Shown piece after piece: positions 26,341 through 34,806 of a stretch of 64,000 nt of DNA (positions are counted from its first letter, which is position 1; every line of letters starts with the position of its first letter). The position numbers were made by a program, and so were the translations under genes. Source of the stretch: Nautilia profundicola AmH (GTDB lineage: Bacteria; Campylobacterota; Campylobacteria; Campylobacterales; Nautiliaceae); NCBI RefSeq assembly GCF_000021725.1, contig NC_012115.1:266501-330500 (forward strand), read 5' to 3'. The notes beneath the pieces are model-generated. The model searched no databases, was not told where the DNA came from, and saw only the letters and a program-made list of their open reading frames with translations.

Positions 26341-26969
26341 AGAAGATTTTGTTTGCTCTTATGTTTCCTTTAATGCTTTTGGCAGTATCGAATGAAAATA
26401 TTTTAGCGCTTACGTGGCTTAATGGTTTTTGTAAAGCAAATCCAAAAAAGGCGGTTTGTATTAATAGAAAGCCCGGTGATTATTCGTTAACACATTTTAC
26501 TTTACATGGACTTTGGCCAAAGAAAAAAACATTTTGTTCGAATGAACCTCTAAAACTTTCTAAAAATTTTATGAGAATTTTAGAAAAATATATGCCTGCT
26601 GCAAAATATGGACTTGCAAAACATGAATGGAAAAAACACGGGACTTGTTTTGGAACAGATCCGGAAACATATTTCATAACAGGTATAAAATTTACACAGC
26701 AGTTTAATGAAACAATGCTTTTACAATTTTTTAGAATGCATATGGGGCAAAGCGTTAGTTTAAAAAGAATGAGATGGATGTTCTCTCAGGTGTTTGGGCC
26801 TGGAAACGCAAGAAAATTTCAAATGCTATGTAAAAACGGCTTTATTACGGAAATCAGAATTAATTTAAAAGGTGATCCAATTAATGGAGATTTTTACGAG
26901 CTTGTAAACAATGCAGACGAATTCAAAGGTGTTAAACAATGCCAAGTGGGAATTATAGCCGCTCCTTAA
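26337..26969 (+). CDS. Secreted ribonuclease T2
   Basis: A 210-residue protein with a cleavable signal (KKILFALMFPLMLLAVS) and both catalytic segments of the RNase T2 family: CAS I in HFTLHGLWP with His57, and CAS II in KHEWKKHGTC with Glu97 and His101. Cysteines at 32, 41, 67 and 104 could form the usual disulfides in the periplasm. E. coli RNase I belongs to this family and degrades RNA to nucleotides from outside the cytoplasm; a nutrient role is plausible here. It overlaps the upstream gene by 4 bases and converges with the APC permease gene, 6 bases apart. Confidence 0.9.
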   Translation: MKKILFALMFPLMLLAVSNENILALTWLNGFCKANPKKAVCINRKPGDYSLTHFTLHGLWPKKKTFCSNEPLKLSKNFMRILEKYMPAAKYGLAKHEWKKHGTCFGTDPETYFITGIKFTQQFNETMLLQFFRMHMGQSVSLKRMRWMFSQVFGPGNARKFQMLCKNGFITEIRINLKGDPINGDFYELVNNADEFKGVKQCQVGIIAAP

Positions 26970-26975
26970 TTCCCT

Positions 26976-28277
26976 CTATTTTATAAACTCACTTGTAATG
27001 TTCTTAATTTGTTTTTTAATTGTTCTTTTAGAGATTAATCTTAATAAGATTTCTAATATGAAACATATTACAAAGGCTAAAAATAGATAATAAATAATGT
27101 TTTTATCGGTCATATAATTATATATAAGTGTTAAAGCCGTAATACCGAACATTGAAAACATTGCTAAGAAAACAAAAGTTTTGTTCGCATCGGTTTTTTT
27201 AATAATAAATAAATGTCCTAAATGAACGAATCCTTGAATAATAAGTACGCTTAATGCTGCTACGGTAGTAATTTCGCTTAAATTAAAAAATAAAATCATG
27301 GGAATGATTATTAAGGCACTTATAATTAATCCCTCGTTTGAATTGAATATATTGTATTCGTATATTTTAGGTAGTTCACCTTTTTTTGCTAAAGTATAAG
27401 AAATTTCGGCGGTTGAATAAAGTGTGGCATTGATAGCGCTTGCGGTGGAAATTAGTGCGGCGATTGCCATTATTTTAAATCCTAAATTTCCAAATACCGG
27501 TTCTGCAGCTTTGGCCAAAGCATAATCTTTTGCTTTTATAACTTCATCCAAAGGCAGGTTTCCTAAAACAGCGAGACTTGTTAATACATATAAAACCATT
27601 ACAATAGATATTGCCAAGAACATTGCCTTAAGCATTGTTTTTTTAGGATTTTCCATATCTTCAATCGTATTTGTTATTACACTAAATCCTTGATATGCAA
27701 AAAAAGTGAGACCAATCGCAAAGAACATATTAGAAATAGGCGGCATATCTTTTAAACTTAAATATTCCGGATTAATAAAAAAAAGAGCTGATATCGTAAA
27801 TGTTGTAAGAATCGTAAGTTTTAAAATAACAATAATATTTTCAGATTTAGCTACTATACTTGCACCTATAAGATTGATAATAGTAAATACTACGACAATT
27901 CCGACTGCAAAAGTGTTTATAATAAATTTAGACTCATATCCGAAAAGTCTTGCGCCATATTCTCCAAAGCTTTTTGCTACTGCTGCAAGTGCAATGATTT
28001 GAGCAAAATAAAACATAATACTTAAACCGCCTGAGAATATGTTTTCTTTGTATTCTTGAGTAATGTATTCTATAATCCCGCCTCTACTCGGAAAACGTAT
28101 TGCAAGTTTTGCCAGAGAATATCCGCTAAGAAGAGCTGCTATACCGCCTAATACAAAAGAAAGCCATACAATATTTCCTGCAATACTTCCGGCTTCACCT
28201 ATAACTATAAAAATCCCCGCACCAACCATTGACCCTATTCCGAGCATTGCGGCACTGAATGTATTAAACGCTTTCAT
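26976..28277 (-). CDS. APC-superfamily amino acid permease
   Basis: Inner-membrane transporter of 433 residues with about twelve hydrophobic segments. The N-terminus AAMLGIGSMVGAGIFIVIGEAGSIAG contains the glycine-rich GxGxxGxGIF substrate motif of the APC fold, and the FFAYQGFSVITNTIEDMENPKKTM segment in the sixth helix region is also typical. Substrate cannot be told; amino acid uptake or exchange is most likely. The minus-strand -10 box TATAAT lies about 20 bases upstream. It is transcribed toward the RNase T2 gene. Confidence 0.88.
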   Translation of the reverse strand: MKAFNTFSAAMLGIGSMVGAGIFIVIGEAGSIAGNIVWLSFVLGGIAALLSGYSLAKLAIRFPSRGGIIEYITQEYKENIFSGGLSIMFYFAQIIALAAVAKSFGEYGARLFGYESKFIINTFAVGIVVVFTIINLIGASIVAKSENIIVILKLTILTTFTISALFFINPEYLSLKDMPPISNMFFAIGLTFFAYQGFSVITNTIEDMENPKKTMLKAMFLAISIVMVLYVLTSLAVLGNLPLDEVIKAKDYALAKAAEPVFGNLGFKIMAIAALISTASAINATLYSTAEISYTLAKKGELPKIYEYNIFNSNEGLIISALIIIPMILFFNLSEITTVAALSVLIIQGFVHLGHLFIIKKTDANKTFVFLAMFSMFGITALTLIYNYMTDKNIIYYLFLAFVICFILEILLRLISKRTIKKQIKNITSEFIK

Positions 28278-28295
28278 TTTGAAGCCTTTTTTATA

Positions 28296-28301
28296 ATTAT
28301 A
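28296..28301 (-). promoter_or_regulatory. -10 box of the APC permease gene
   Basis: On the minus strand, TATAAT in GAGTTATAATTAT, about 18 bases before the start codon, with AAAAAGG between. Confidence 0.5.
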
Positions 28302-28312
28302 ACTCAGTATTA

Positions 28313-28804
28313 TTAAATAAGTTTCAAATATCCCATATACATAAGTCCCGCTAAAATACCTCCGAATATCCCGGCTAAAATATCATCTCCCATAACACCG
28401 AGCCCTCCGGGAGCTTTTTTGTCTATTTTTCCGATAATCGAAGGCTTCCAGATATCAAACAGCCTGAAAGCTAAAAATGCAAATAATACTTTAATTAGTG
28501 TGTCTTCTTTTAAATGACCAAAAAGGCCTATGGCTATAAAAACACCTGCAAATTCGTCAATTACTATTCTTTTATCGTCATGAATCCCGCCTTTGGCTTC
28601 GTAATCATTTACGAGCTTAATGCCTACAACTGAAAAAAACACAGCAAGAAGCCATATAGTTGTTACAGGGTTTGGTAGATACGTGATTATAAAATATGCA
28701 ATAACACTTGCAACTATACTACCCCAAGTTCCGGGAGCTTTCGGCAGCAGTCCGCTGAAAAAACCGGTCAGCAAAAACCAGTTAAATTTATTGTAGTTTT
28801 CCAT
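28313..28804 (-). CDS. pgpA: Phosphatidylglycerophosphatase A
   Basis: Removes phosphate from phosphatidylglycerol phosphate, the last step of phosphatidylglycerol synthesis. The 163-residue membrane protein has GLLPKAPGTWGSIV near the N-terminus, the catalytic DDKRIVIDEFAGVFIA segment, and GVMGDDILAGIFGGIL near the end, all hallmarks of PgpA. I chose the start at 28804 because GGAGG sits 6 bases upstream on the minus strand; the two methionines further upstream would overlap that site. An octamer array lies just upstream. It follows the ATP-sulfurylase-like gene as in Campylobacter. Confidence 0.92.
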   Translation of the reverse strand: MENYNKFNWFLLTGFFSGLLPKAPGTWGSIVASVIAYFIITYLPNPVTTIWLLAVFFSVVGIKLVNDYEAKGGIHDDKRIVIDEFAGVFIAIGLFGHLKEDTLIKVLFAFLAFRLFDIWKPSIIGKIDKKAPGGLGVMGDDILAGIFGGILAGLMYMGYLKLI

Positions 28805-28822
28805 TAAAACCTCCATTTTTTT

Positions 28823-28870
28823 CACATCTTCACAACTTCACCACTTTACAACTTAGCTACTTAATTACTT
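28823..28870. repeat. Six-copy octamer array upstream of pgpA
   Basis: Six consecutive 8-base units on the plus strand: CACATCTT, CACAACTT, CACCACTT, TACAACTT, AGCTACTT, AATTACTT. Every unit ends in CTT. Read on the minus strand it is AAGTTGTG-like. It fills nearly all of the 71-bp gap between the ATP-sulfurylase-like gene and pgpA. Confidence 0.75.
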
Positions 28871-28875
28871 CCCCA

Positions 28876-30051
28876 CTAAGTAAGCGAACTTGTCTGATAA
28901 AGTTTCATAAGAGAAATGTAAAAATCCTCTTCTTTGTTTTTTTCAATAAGTCCTTTATTAGGTGAAATATCATAATAAAGTTTTTGAAGGTTTGCAAACC
29001 TGTCAGGATACATTTTCGCTAAAAATTTGGCACTTATTTCTTTTCTCATAAGAATCGTAGGCGGCATCAATCCTGTTTTTAAAAGCTCGAAAATCGAATC
29101 ACTGTGATAGCTTATATGATGGTGGCTTCCGTGAGGGCATGAATTTACGCTAACAATCGTTTTACACTGGTCGCAGTAAACGTATTCGTTGATTGTTTCT
29201 ATTTCTATATCTAAATCCATAGAATCGAATATACTTTTTAAATGGTTTGCTTCATAATGTATTCCAAGACCTTTGTGCGTCTGTCCCATTATAAATTTAT
29301 TGCATCCGAAGTTTTTGGCGATCATAGCATCAAGTATCGCTTCATTAACACCTGAGAAAATATATGTATTTAAAAGCGGTACGATTATAATTTTGTCTTT
29401 TGGAAAATAGTTATCAACAACATGAGAAAGCGCTTCGTATCTTAGCTCATAAGGAACTTCTTCGTTTTGCATGTTTTTAATTAAAAACACTATAAGCATA
29501 TCGTTTTTTTCAATTGCGCTTCTCATAATTTTTTCATGCACCCTGTGGATTGGTTTTGCGTGCATTGTCATACCTACAACATTTTGAAGATTTTTAACTT
29601 TTTCTCTTATAAAGTCAATTTTTTTCTTAATTCCCGTGTCTTCCACCCAAAAATTTCCGGCAATGGCATAATTTCCGAGTCTTTTTAAAGTTTTTGCAAC
29701 CTGAGGGTAATTTTTGGCGTCTTTTGTACCGTATATGATTTCAACTCTTTTTTGAGGGTCTATTTCATAAATTTCTTCAACTTCCACTTCACCGACTTTT
29801 TGTTTATCACAGTAAAGTTCGATTTTTTTAGGATTACTTTTTAATATTTCTTCGTTTTTTCTACCCGAGGGGGCTAATATAAAAGAAAAAGGCACAGGTT
29901 TGTTTTTATATTTTTTCTGCGTATCCGCTATTTTTGCTTCTTCCCTGTTCATCAGTTTATCTATGGGATTTAAAAGCCCGGCTTGAACCATTGCAAGGGT
30001 TATATAAGCTTCTTTGTCTATAAAAATTTTATTTTTGTTTAAAGATGCCAT
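28876..30051 (-). CDS. ATP-sulfurylase-like protein with altered active site
   Basis: A 391-residue protein with the full fold of sulfate adenylyltransferase: an N-terminal PUA-like part, then the nucleotidyltransferase domain. Yet the catalytic motifs are changed: the QTRNP-x-HRAHE box reads MTMHAKPIHRVHE (the HxxH survives, the Arg is gone), GRDHAG reads GQTHKG, and the AGPREA region reads FSGVNEA. A CxxC...CPH zinc-type cluster (YCDQCKTIVSVNSCPHG) is kept. So it probably does not make adenylyl sulfate in the standard way. The start at 30051 has AAAGGA upstream and overlaps the regulator gene by 23 bases. The same neighbour order, I recall, occurs in Campylobacter jejuni. Confidence 0.8.
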   Translation of the reverse strand: MASLNKNKIFIDKEAYITLAMVQAGLLNPIDKLMNREEAKIADTQKKYKNKPVPFSFILAPSGRKNEEILKSNPKKIELYCDKQKVGEVEVEEIYEIDPQKRVEIIYGTKDAKNYPQVAKTLKRLGNYAIAGNFWVEDTGIKKKIDFIREKVKNLQNVVGMTMHAKPIHRVHEKIMRSAIEKNDMLIVFLIKNMQNEEVPYELRYEALSHVVDNYFPKDKIIIVPLLNTYIFSGVNEAILDAMIAKNFGCNKFIMGQTHKGLGIHYEANHLKSIFDSMDLDIEIETINEYVYCDQCKTIVSVNSCPHGSHHHISYHSDSIFELLKTGLMPPTILMRKEISAKFLAKMYPDRFANLQKLYYDISPNKGLIEKNKEEDFYISLMKLYQTSSLT

Positions 30052-30892
30052 ATTTTTTCCTTTTTTCCCATAAACTTTTTCTACTGATACCAAGTCTTTT
30101 ACTAAGTTCCGTATCAGGAAGTTTATGTTGATGGTTTAAAATTATGAATTTTATGTAATCTTCAATTGACAGAATTTCATCGTTTAAAAAGCTTTTTTTA
30201 GAAATTTCAATCTCCAGCATATTAAAATGAGGGTAGTTGTTTTCAAATTCTTTAGGAACAATAATAACTGTGTTATATTTTGATAATAAATTTATAATTT
30301 CAGGATTGTCGTAAAAGTTTTTGGAATAATAAATTGTATTTTTATTTTTTAGATCTTTAGGATTTAAATTTTGTATGTCTATGAGTTTTATATCGCACAT
30401 ATTTTCTTTTGCGTATTTAAATATCAGTTTGTCTATGGCTTTAGGATAATTAGTTTTCACAAATAATGGAAAATTTAACTCGTAGTCTTTATCGAGCTCT
30501 ATATCTTCCAATATATGTTCTATAAAATTTTCCATTTTAGAAGTTTTGTTTTTCAGTGAATAATATTCTTTTAAATGAACGATTTTTCTAATAAGTTCCT
30601 CAATGGAAAAAGGTTTTTGTAAATAATCGTCCGCTCCCATTTGAATAGGTTGTGTCACACTTGTATAAGTTACATAAGGAGCAAGGAGAATAATAATTTT
30701 TTCTTTTTTTGCATCTATTAATTTTTCTATATTACCTTTTAAATTCGTGTTGACAATATAAACTTCACCGTCAGTATTCAATGCTTCATCATATGAAGCA
30801 AAAATTTCGCATTTTGCGTTTAATTTTTCGCTCAAGTTATTTTGTATGCTTTGAGCTAAATATAATTCGTTTTCAACGATTATAATCTTCAT
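30029..30892 (-). CDS. HP1021/Cj1608-type orphan response regulator
   Basis: DNA-binding regulator of 287 residues. Residues 1-115 form a receiver-like domain that keeps Lys93 (DDYLQKPFS) but has Asn48 where the phosphorylated Asp should be (VYIVNTNLKG) and Glu7-Asn8 in place of the acidic pair, so phosphorylation is unlikely. The C-terminus is a Fis-type helix-turn-helix (DTELSKRLGISRKSLWEKRKKYGI). This, and its place between ispDF and the ATP-sulfurylase-like gene, identify it as the HP1021 type, reported in Helicobacter and Campylobacter to act in redox and oxygen response and at the replication origin. It overlaps ispDF by 20 bases. Confidence 0.82.
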   Translation of the reverse strand: MKIIIVENELYLAQSIQNNLSEKLNAKCEIFASYDEALNTDGEVYIVNTNLKGNIEKLIDAKKEKIIILLAPYVTYTSVTQPIQMGADDYLQKPFSIEELIRKIVHLKEYYSLKNKTSKMENFIEHILEDIELDKDYELNFPLFVKTNYPKAIDKLIFKYAKENMCDIKLIDIQNLNPKDLKNKNTIYYSKNFYDNPEIINLLSKYNTVIIVPKEFENNYPHFNMLEIEISKKSFLNDEILSIEDYIKFIILNHQHKLPDTELSKRLGISRKSLWEKRKKYGIFKQK

Positions 30893-31982
30893 GCCAATCC
30901 TTGTATTGTAGTGTTGCTGTTGATATTACCGCAATTCCTTCCCCCCGACCTATAAATCCCATTTTTTCGTTTGTAGTGGCTTTAATATTAACTTGTGCGT
31001 TTAAAATTTTTGATAAGTTTCTTTGGATTTTTGTTTTATATTCTTTAAGTTTTGGTTTTTGCGCGATTATTGATATATCCGCGTTAATTATTTCATACCC
31101 TTTGTAAGTTAGGGTGTTTATAACCTCTTTTAAAAGTTCAACACTTGATATGCCTTTGTATCTCTCATCCGTATCCGGGAAAAATTCTCCTATATCACCG
31201 AATCCGGCGGCTCCTAAAAGAGCATCTATTAAAGAGTGAATAACTACGTCTCCGTCGCTGTGTGCCTTTAGCCCGTAAGGCACGTCTATTTCAACACCGC
31301 CTAAGATCATGTTTTTGTTTTCCTCAAAGGCGTGTGTATCGTATCCGTTTCCGGTTAGAGTATTTTTGGAAGGAGGAGTAAGGCACGGAAGATTCAGATC
31401 TTTAAAATATGTGATTTTTTTACTCTCTTCACTACCTTCGATATATTTGATTTTGCCGCCCATAGCTTCAATAGCCGCTCTTTCGTCTGTAAAAAGTTTA
31501 TCGGTATCAAGGGCTTTTTTTAGTATTTCTGTGCGACTAAGCTGAGGTGTTTGAATAAGCTTTACTTCATCCCTATTAATAGTTTTATTTTGATAAACGA
31601 CAGTATCAACCGGCTTTAAATAAGGTACGGTGCAATCTGCAGGGTTTGAGAGCAGATTTTCTATAATGTTTTTGGGAACACAAGCTCTCGCTACGTCAGT
31701 TACCATAACATATTCAGTAGACACATGCTTAAGGGCATTTTTTAAAGACAGCTGTCTTTCTCGATCACCGGCGACAATTGTATAATCGCATAATTTTTCA
31801 TATAATCTTATATCATTTTTATTTGAAGTGATTATAGTTTGTTTGAAGGTATAAAAACTGTTTAATCTGTCGGCGACATATAGCCATAAAGGTTTATTAT
31901 CGATTCTTAACCATTGTTTTTTTACAGGATAATCTAATCTTGTTGAATTGCCGGCGCTTAAAACTATTAAAGTTACATCCAA
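30873..31982 (-). CDS. ispDF: Bifunctional IspD/IspF isoprenoid enzyme
   Basis: Two steps of the methylerythritol phosphate pathway in one 369-residue protein. Residues about 1-205 are the cytidylyltransferase IspD with LSAGNSTRLDYPVKKQWL; residues about 210-369 are the cyclodiphosphate synthase IspF with GNGYDTHAF, LKAHSDGDVVIHSLIDALLGAAGFGDIG and the zinc-binding Asp and His (YDTH). The fusion is common in Campylobacterota and Alphaproteobacteria. The minus-strand -10 TATAAT and AAAGGA are visible upstream. It heads the ispDF-regulator-sulfurylase-like-pgpA run. Confidence 0.94.
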   Translation of the reverse strand: MDVTLIVLSAGNSTRLDYPVKKQWLRIDNKPLWLYVADRLNSFYTFKQTIITSNKNDIRLYEKLCDYTIVAGDRERQLSLKNALKHVSTEYVMVTDVARACVPKNIIENLLSNPADCTVPYLKPVDTVVYQNKTINRDEVKLIQTPQLSRTEILKKALDTDKLFTDERAAIEAMGGKIKYIEGSEESKKITYFKDLNLPCLTPPSKNTLTGNGYDTHAFEENKNMILGGVEIDVPYGLKAHSDGDVVIHSLIDALLGAAGFGDIGEFFPDTDERYKGISSVELLKEVINTLTYKGYEIINADISIIAQKPKLKEYKTKIQRNLSKILNAQVNIKATTNEKMGFIGRGEGIAVISTATLQYKDWHEDYNR

Positions 31983-32011
31983 ACTGTTTCCTTTGGTAAA
32001 AGTGTTACGAA

Positions 32012-32017
32012 ATTATA
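32012..32017 (-). promoter_or_regulatory. -10 box of ispDF
   Basis: On the minus strand TATAAT in ATGTATAATTTCG, 30 bases before the ispDF start. It is back to back with the box of the CAP-domain gene. Confidence 0.55.
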
Positions 32018-32037
32018 CATAAAAATGTTACAAATTG

Positions 32038-32043
32038 TAAAAT
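32038..32043 (+). promoter_or_regulatory. -10 box of the CAP-domain lipoprotein gene
   Basis: TAAAAT preceded by TG (TTGTAAAATTA), 13 bases before the first ATG. The leader would be very short. Confidence 0.4.
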
Positions 32044-32056
32044 TAAAATAGGAAGA

Positions 32057-33298
32057 ATGATGAAAAAATTATTTATGTTTTTTATTGCTTTATTGAGTTT
32101 TTGGGGATGTGGAGGTGGAAGTTCTGAAAGTGTAATTGAAGATAATACATCTTCTGATACATATTTATATGAATTGGATTATTTGAATTTTTTAAGAAAT
32201 AAAGCTGGAATGATATCATTAAAGGCTAATAATAATTTAATAATTGCAGCAGAAAATCATGCATATTATTTATATGTAAATAATGCAACTGGACATGAGG
32301 AAGAAGAAGGAAAAAAAGGATTTACTGGTCAATGGCCTTCAGATAGAGTAGTTTATGCAGGCTTTTTAAGCAAAGATGTTTCAGAAAATGTATCAGTTGG
32401 ACAAGAGAATTATATGGATTCAATAGATAATCTTTTTTCTGCTATTTATCATAGATTCGGATTTTTAAATACAACTATTGATTTGATTGGAATAGGTATT
32501 GAAAGTAAAGATTATGTTTATGATATGGGTAATTCAATATTAAATACATTATGTTCTCATCAAAATGATGTAAATGGAGCATATTATCTTAATGTATGTG
32601 CAGATGATGATATTGTGATTGATGCAGATGATTATAATGATGCTAAAAATAATTTTAGAAAACAAAATCCAGACATTATTATATGGCCATATAATAATGC
32701 TATTGATATGCTACCTGTATTTTATAACGAAACACCTGATCCTTTACCGGATTATAATGTAAGTGGATACCCGATAAGTATTCAGTTTAATGAATATTAT
32801 TTTAATGAAGACAATATAACGTTAAAAACATTTAAACTATATGATCAAAATGGTAATGAAGTGACAAATACAAGACTTTTAGATAAAAATAATGATCCAA
32901 ATGATAAATTTGATGAATATGAGTTTGCATTGTTTCCTTTAGAAAGATTGGAATGGAACGAAACATATAATGTAAATGCTGTATATGAATATAATGGTAA
33001 TGATTATAATTTAAGCTGGAGCTTTAAAACAAAAGAGTTACCATATCCGTATTTTAGAATAACTACGGATGACGAAACTATTTATGTTGATAGTAATAAA
33101 ACATTTGCTTATTATTTTGTGCCTGATGATGGTAATGATCTTATAAAAAGCTACGGTTATACGTATCCTGCAGGGGATAAAGTTGAAAGTGGTTTTATAG
33201 ATTATAATACTTTATGGATTAGAGTAATAGGAAAGAGCGGAGATGAATTTAATTTTGATTTTGATAATGGTGATAAACTTAAACTTATTATTAAATAA
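32057..33298 (+). CDS. CAP-domain lipoprotein
   Basis: A 413-residue lipoprotein with a signal ending LLSFWGC (lipidated Cys18) and a Gly/Ser-rich linker. Residues about 40-200 look like a CAP (SCP/PR-1) domain: YLNFLRNKAGM, AAENHAYYLYVNNATGHEEEEGKKGFTG and VSENVSVG, with the two His expected in the CAP cleft in AENHA and TGHE. A C-terminal part from about 225 (YPISIQFNEYYFNEDNITLKTF and WNETYNVNAVYEY) resembles an Ig-like Big_5 repeat. Such proteins are surface or secreted and of varied function. Base composition is even more AT-rich than neighbours and codon use is plainer, so recent acquisition is possible. ATG at 32057 or 32060 may serve. Confidence 0.65.
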   Translation: MMKKLFMFFIALLSFWGCGGGSSESVIEDNTSSDTYLYELDYLNFLRNKAGMISLKANNNLIIAAENHAYYLYVNNATGHEEEEGKKGFTGQWPSDRVVYAGFLSKDVSENVSVGQENYMDSIDNLFSAIYHRFGFLNTTIDLIGIGIESKDYVYDMGNSILNTLCSHQNDVNGAYYLNVCADDDIVIDADDYNDAKNNFRKQNPDIIIWPYNNAIDMLPVFYNETPDPLPDYNVSGYPISIQFNEYYFNEDNITLKTFKLYDQNGNEVTNTRLLDKNNDPNDKFDEYEFALFPLERLEWNETYNVNAVYEYNGNDYNLSWSFKTKELPYPYFRITTDDETIYVDSNKTFAYYFVPDDGNDLIKSYGYTYPAGDKVESGFIDYNTLWIRVIGKSGDEFNFDFDNGDKLKLIIK

Positions 33299-33359
33299 TT
33301 TAAGCTGATTTTAAGCTTTTTTGGGTAAATTCCGAGCAAATATATCTTAAAGGGAATAA

Positions 33360-34745
33360 ATGAGAACTGAATGGATTAAAAAAAGAATGAATGATAAAAC
33401 CAGAACTCAGATGTATTACGCCAAAAAAGGCATTATTACTGAAGAGATGGAGTATGTTGCAAAAGAAGAAAACCTTGATCCGGAGCTTGTTAGAAGCGAA
33501 GTGGCGAGAGGAAGACTTATAATCCCGGCCAACATAAACCACAAACATCTAAAACCTATGGCTATCGGAAGAGTTAGTAAAACAAAAGTAAACTCAAACA
33601 TCGGTGCAAGCGCACTTGCGAGTGATATTGAAGAAGAAGTTAGAAAACTCGAAACTTCCGTAAAATACGGAGCCGATACGGTTATGGATCTTAGCGCCGG
33701 AGCTAAAAACATGGATGAAATCCGTGAAGCCATTATTGCTGCAAGCCCGGTTCCTATCGGTACCGTTCCTATGTATCAGATAATCGACGAAATAGGCGAC
33801 GTGCTTGAACTTACATACGACGATATTTTAAGAGTGCTTGAAAAACAGGCGAAGCAGGGGGTCAGCTACTTTACAATCCATGCGGGGCTGCTTCTTAGAC
33901 ACATGCCTGAAATAGCAAAAAGAAAAATGGGAATAGTAAGCCGCGGGGGAAGTCTGACTGCTTCATGGATGCTTAAACACCATAAAGAAAACCCTTTTTA
34001 TACGATATTTGACGATATTTTGGATATCTGTAAAGAGTATGACGTTTCACTTTCTCTTGGAGATAGTTTAAGACCCGGATGTTTATATGACGCAAGCGAC
34101 AAAGCTCAGCTTGAAGAGCTTAAAGTCCTTGGAGAGCTAACACTTAGAGCATGGGATAAAGACGTGCAGGTTATGATAGAAGGACCGGGGCACGTTCCTA
34201 TTAATGAAATCGAAAGAAACGTAAGGCTTGAGCAGATCTACTGCCATGAAGCGCCGTTTTATGTATTAGGGCCTCTTGTGCTTGATATAGGTGCCGGGTA
34301 TGATCATATAGGAAGCGCTATCGGTGCTGCAATGGCGGCATGGTACGGGGTTAGTATGCTTTGTTACGTAACACCGAAAGAGCATCTCGGACTTCCGAAC
34401 GAAGAGGATGTTAGAGAAGGTATGCTTGCGTATAAAATTGCGGCTCACTCAGCGGATATCGCAAGAAAAATTCCGGGTGCAAGGGATAAAGACGACGAAA
34501 TGAGCGACGCAAGATACAAATTCGACTGGAAAAAACAGTTTGAACTCGCACTCGACCCCGAAAGAGCGAAAGAATACCACGACGAAACGCTTCCTCAGGA
34601 AGTATTTAAAGAAGCGGAATTCTGCTCTATGTGCGGGCCTAAATTCTGTTCATACAAAGTAACGCAGGATGCTATGGAAAATTTCGACTGGGACGAGTTT
34701 AAAAAAGAAGCAGAAGAAAAAATGAAAGCCGAAGCCAATAATTGA
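33360..34745 (+). CDS. thiC: Phosphomethylpyrimidine synthase ThiC
   Basis: Radical SAM-type enzyme that makes the pyrimidine half of thiamine from aminoimidazole ribotide. The 461 residues include [16 protein letters not shown] at the N-terminus, MEGPGHVP-type sequence ([13 protein letters not shown]), and the C-terminal cluster motif [10 protein letters not shown] (Cx2Cx4C) that binds the 4Fe-4S cluster. A 61-base leader separates it from the CAP gene; it has a weak -10 TAAATT near 33326 and AAAGGGA before the start, and no TPP riboswitch can be seen in it. mrp, an iron-sulfur carrier gene, is next. Confidence 0.96.
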   Translation: MRTEWIKKRMNDKTRTQMYYAKKGIITEEMEYVAKEENLDPELVRSEVARGRLIIPANINHKHLKPMAIGRVSKTKVNSNIGASALASDIEEEVRKLETSVKYGADTVMDLSAGAKNMDEIREAIIAASPVPIGTVPMYQIIDEIGDVLELTYDDILRVLEKQAKQGVSYFTIHAGLLLRHMPEIAKRKMGIVSRGGSLTASWMLKHHKENPFYTIFDDILDICKEYDVSLSLGDSLRPGCLYDASDKAQLEELKVLGELTLRAWDKDVQVMIEGPGHVPINEIERNVRLEQIYCHEAPFYVLGPLVLDIGAGYDHIGSAIGAAMAAWYGVSMLCYVTPKEHLGLPNEEDVREGMLAYKIAAHSADIARKIPGARDKDDEMSDARYKFDWKKQFELALDPERAKEYHDETLPQEVFKEAEFCSMCGPKFCSYKVTQDAMENFDWDEFKKEAEEKMKAEANN

Positions 34746-34754
34746 TATAGGTTA

Positions 34755-34783
34755 TTGACAAAAAGCAAAAAAAGTATTATAAA
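34755..34783 (+). promoter_or_regulatory. Strong sigma-70-type promoter of mrp
   Basis: TTGACA (34755-34760), a 17-base spacer, then TATAAA (34778-34783), 24 bases before the mrp GTG start. This is one of the few promoters in the window with a full -35. Confidence 0.7.
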
Positions 34784-34806
34784 GCAAAAAAACTTAAGGA
34801 GTTAGA

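Noticed and set aside
33299-33359. TPP riboswitch before thiC
   Set aside because: The leader is too short and lacks the conserved CTGAGA core.
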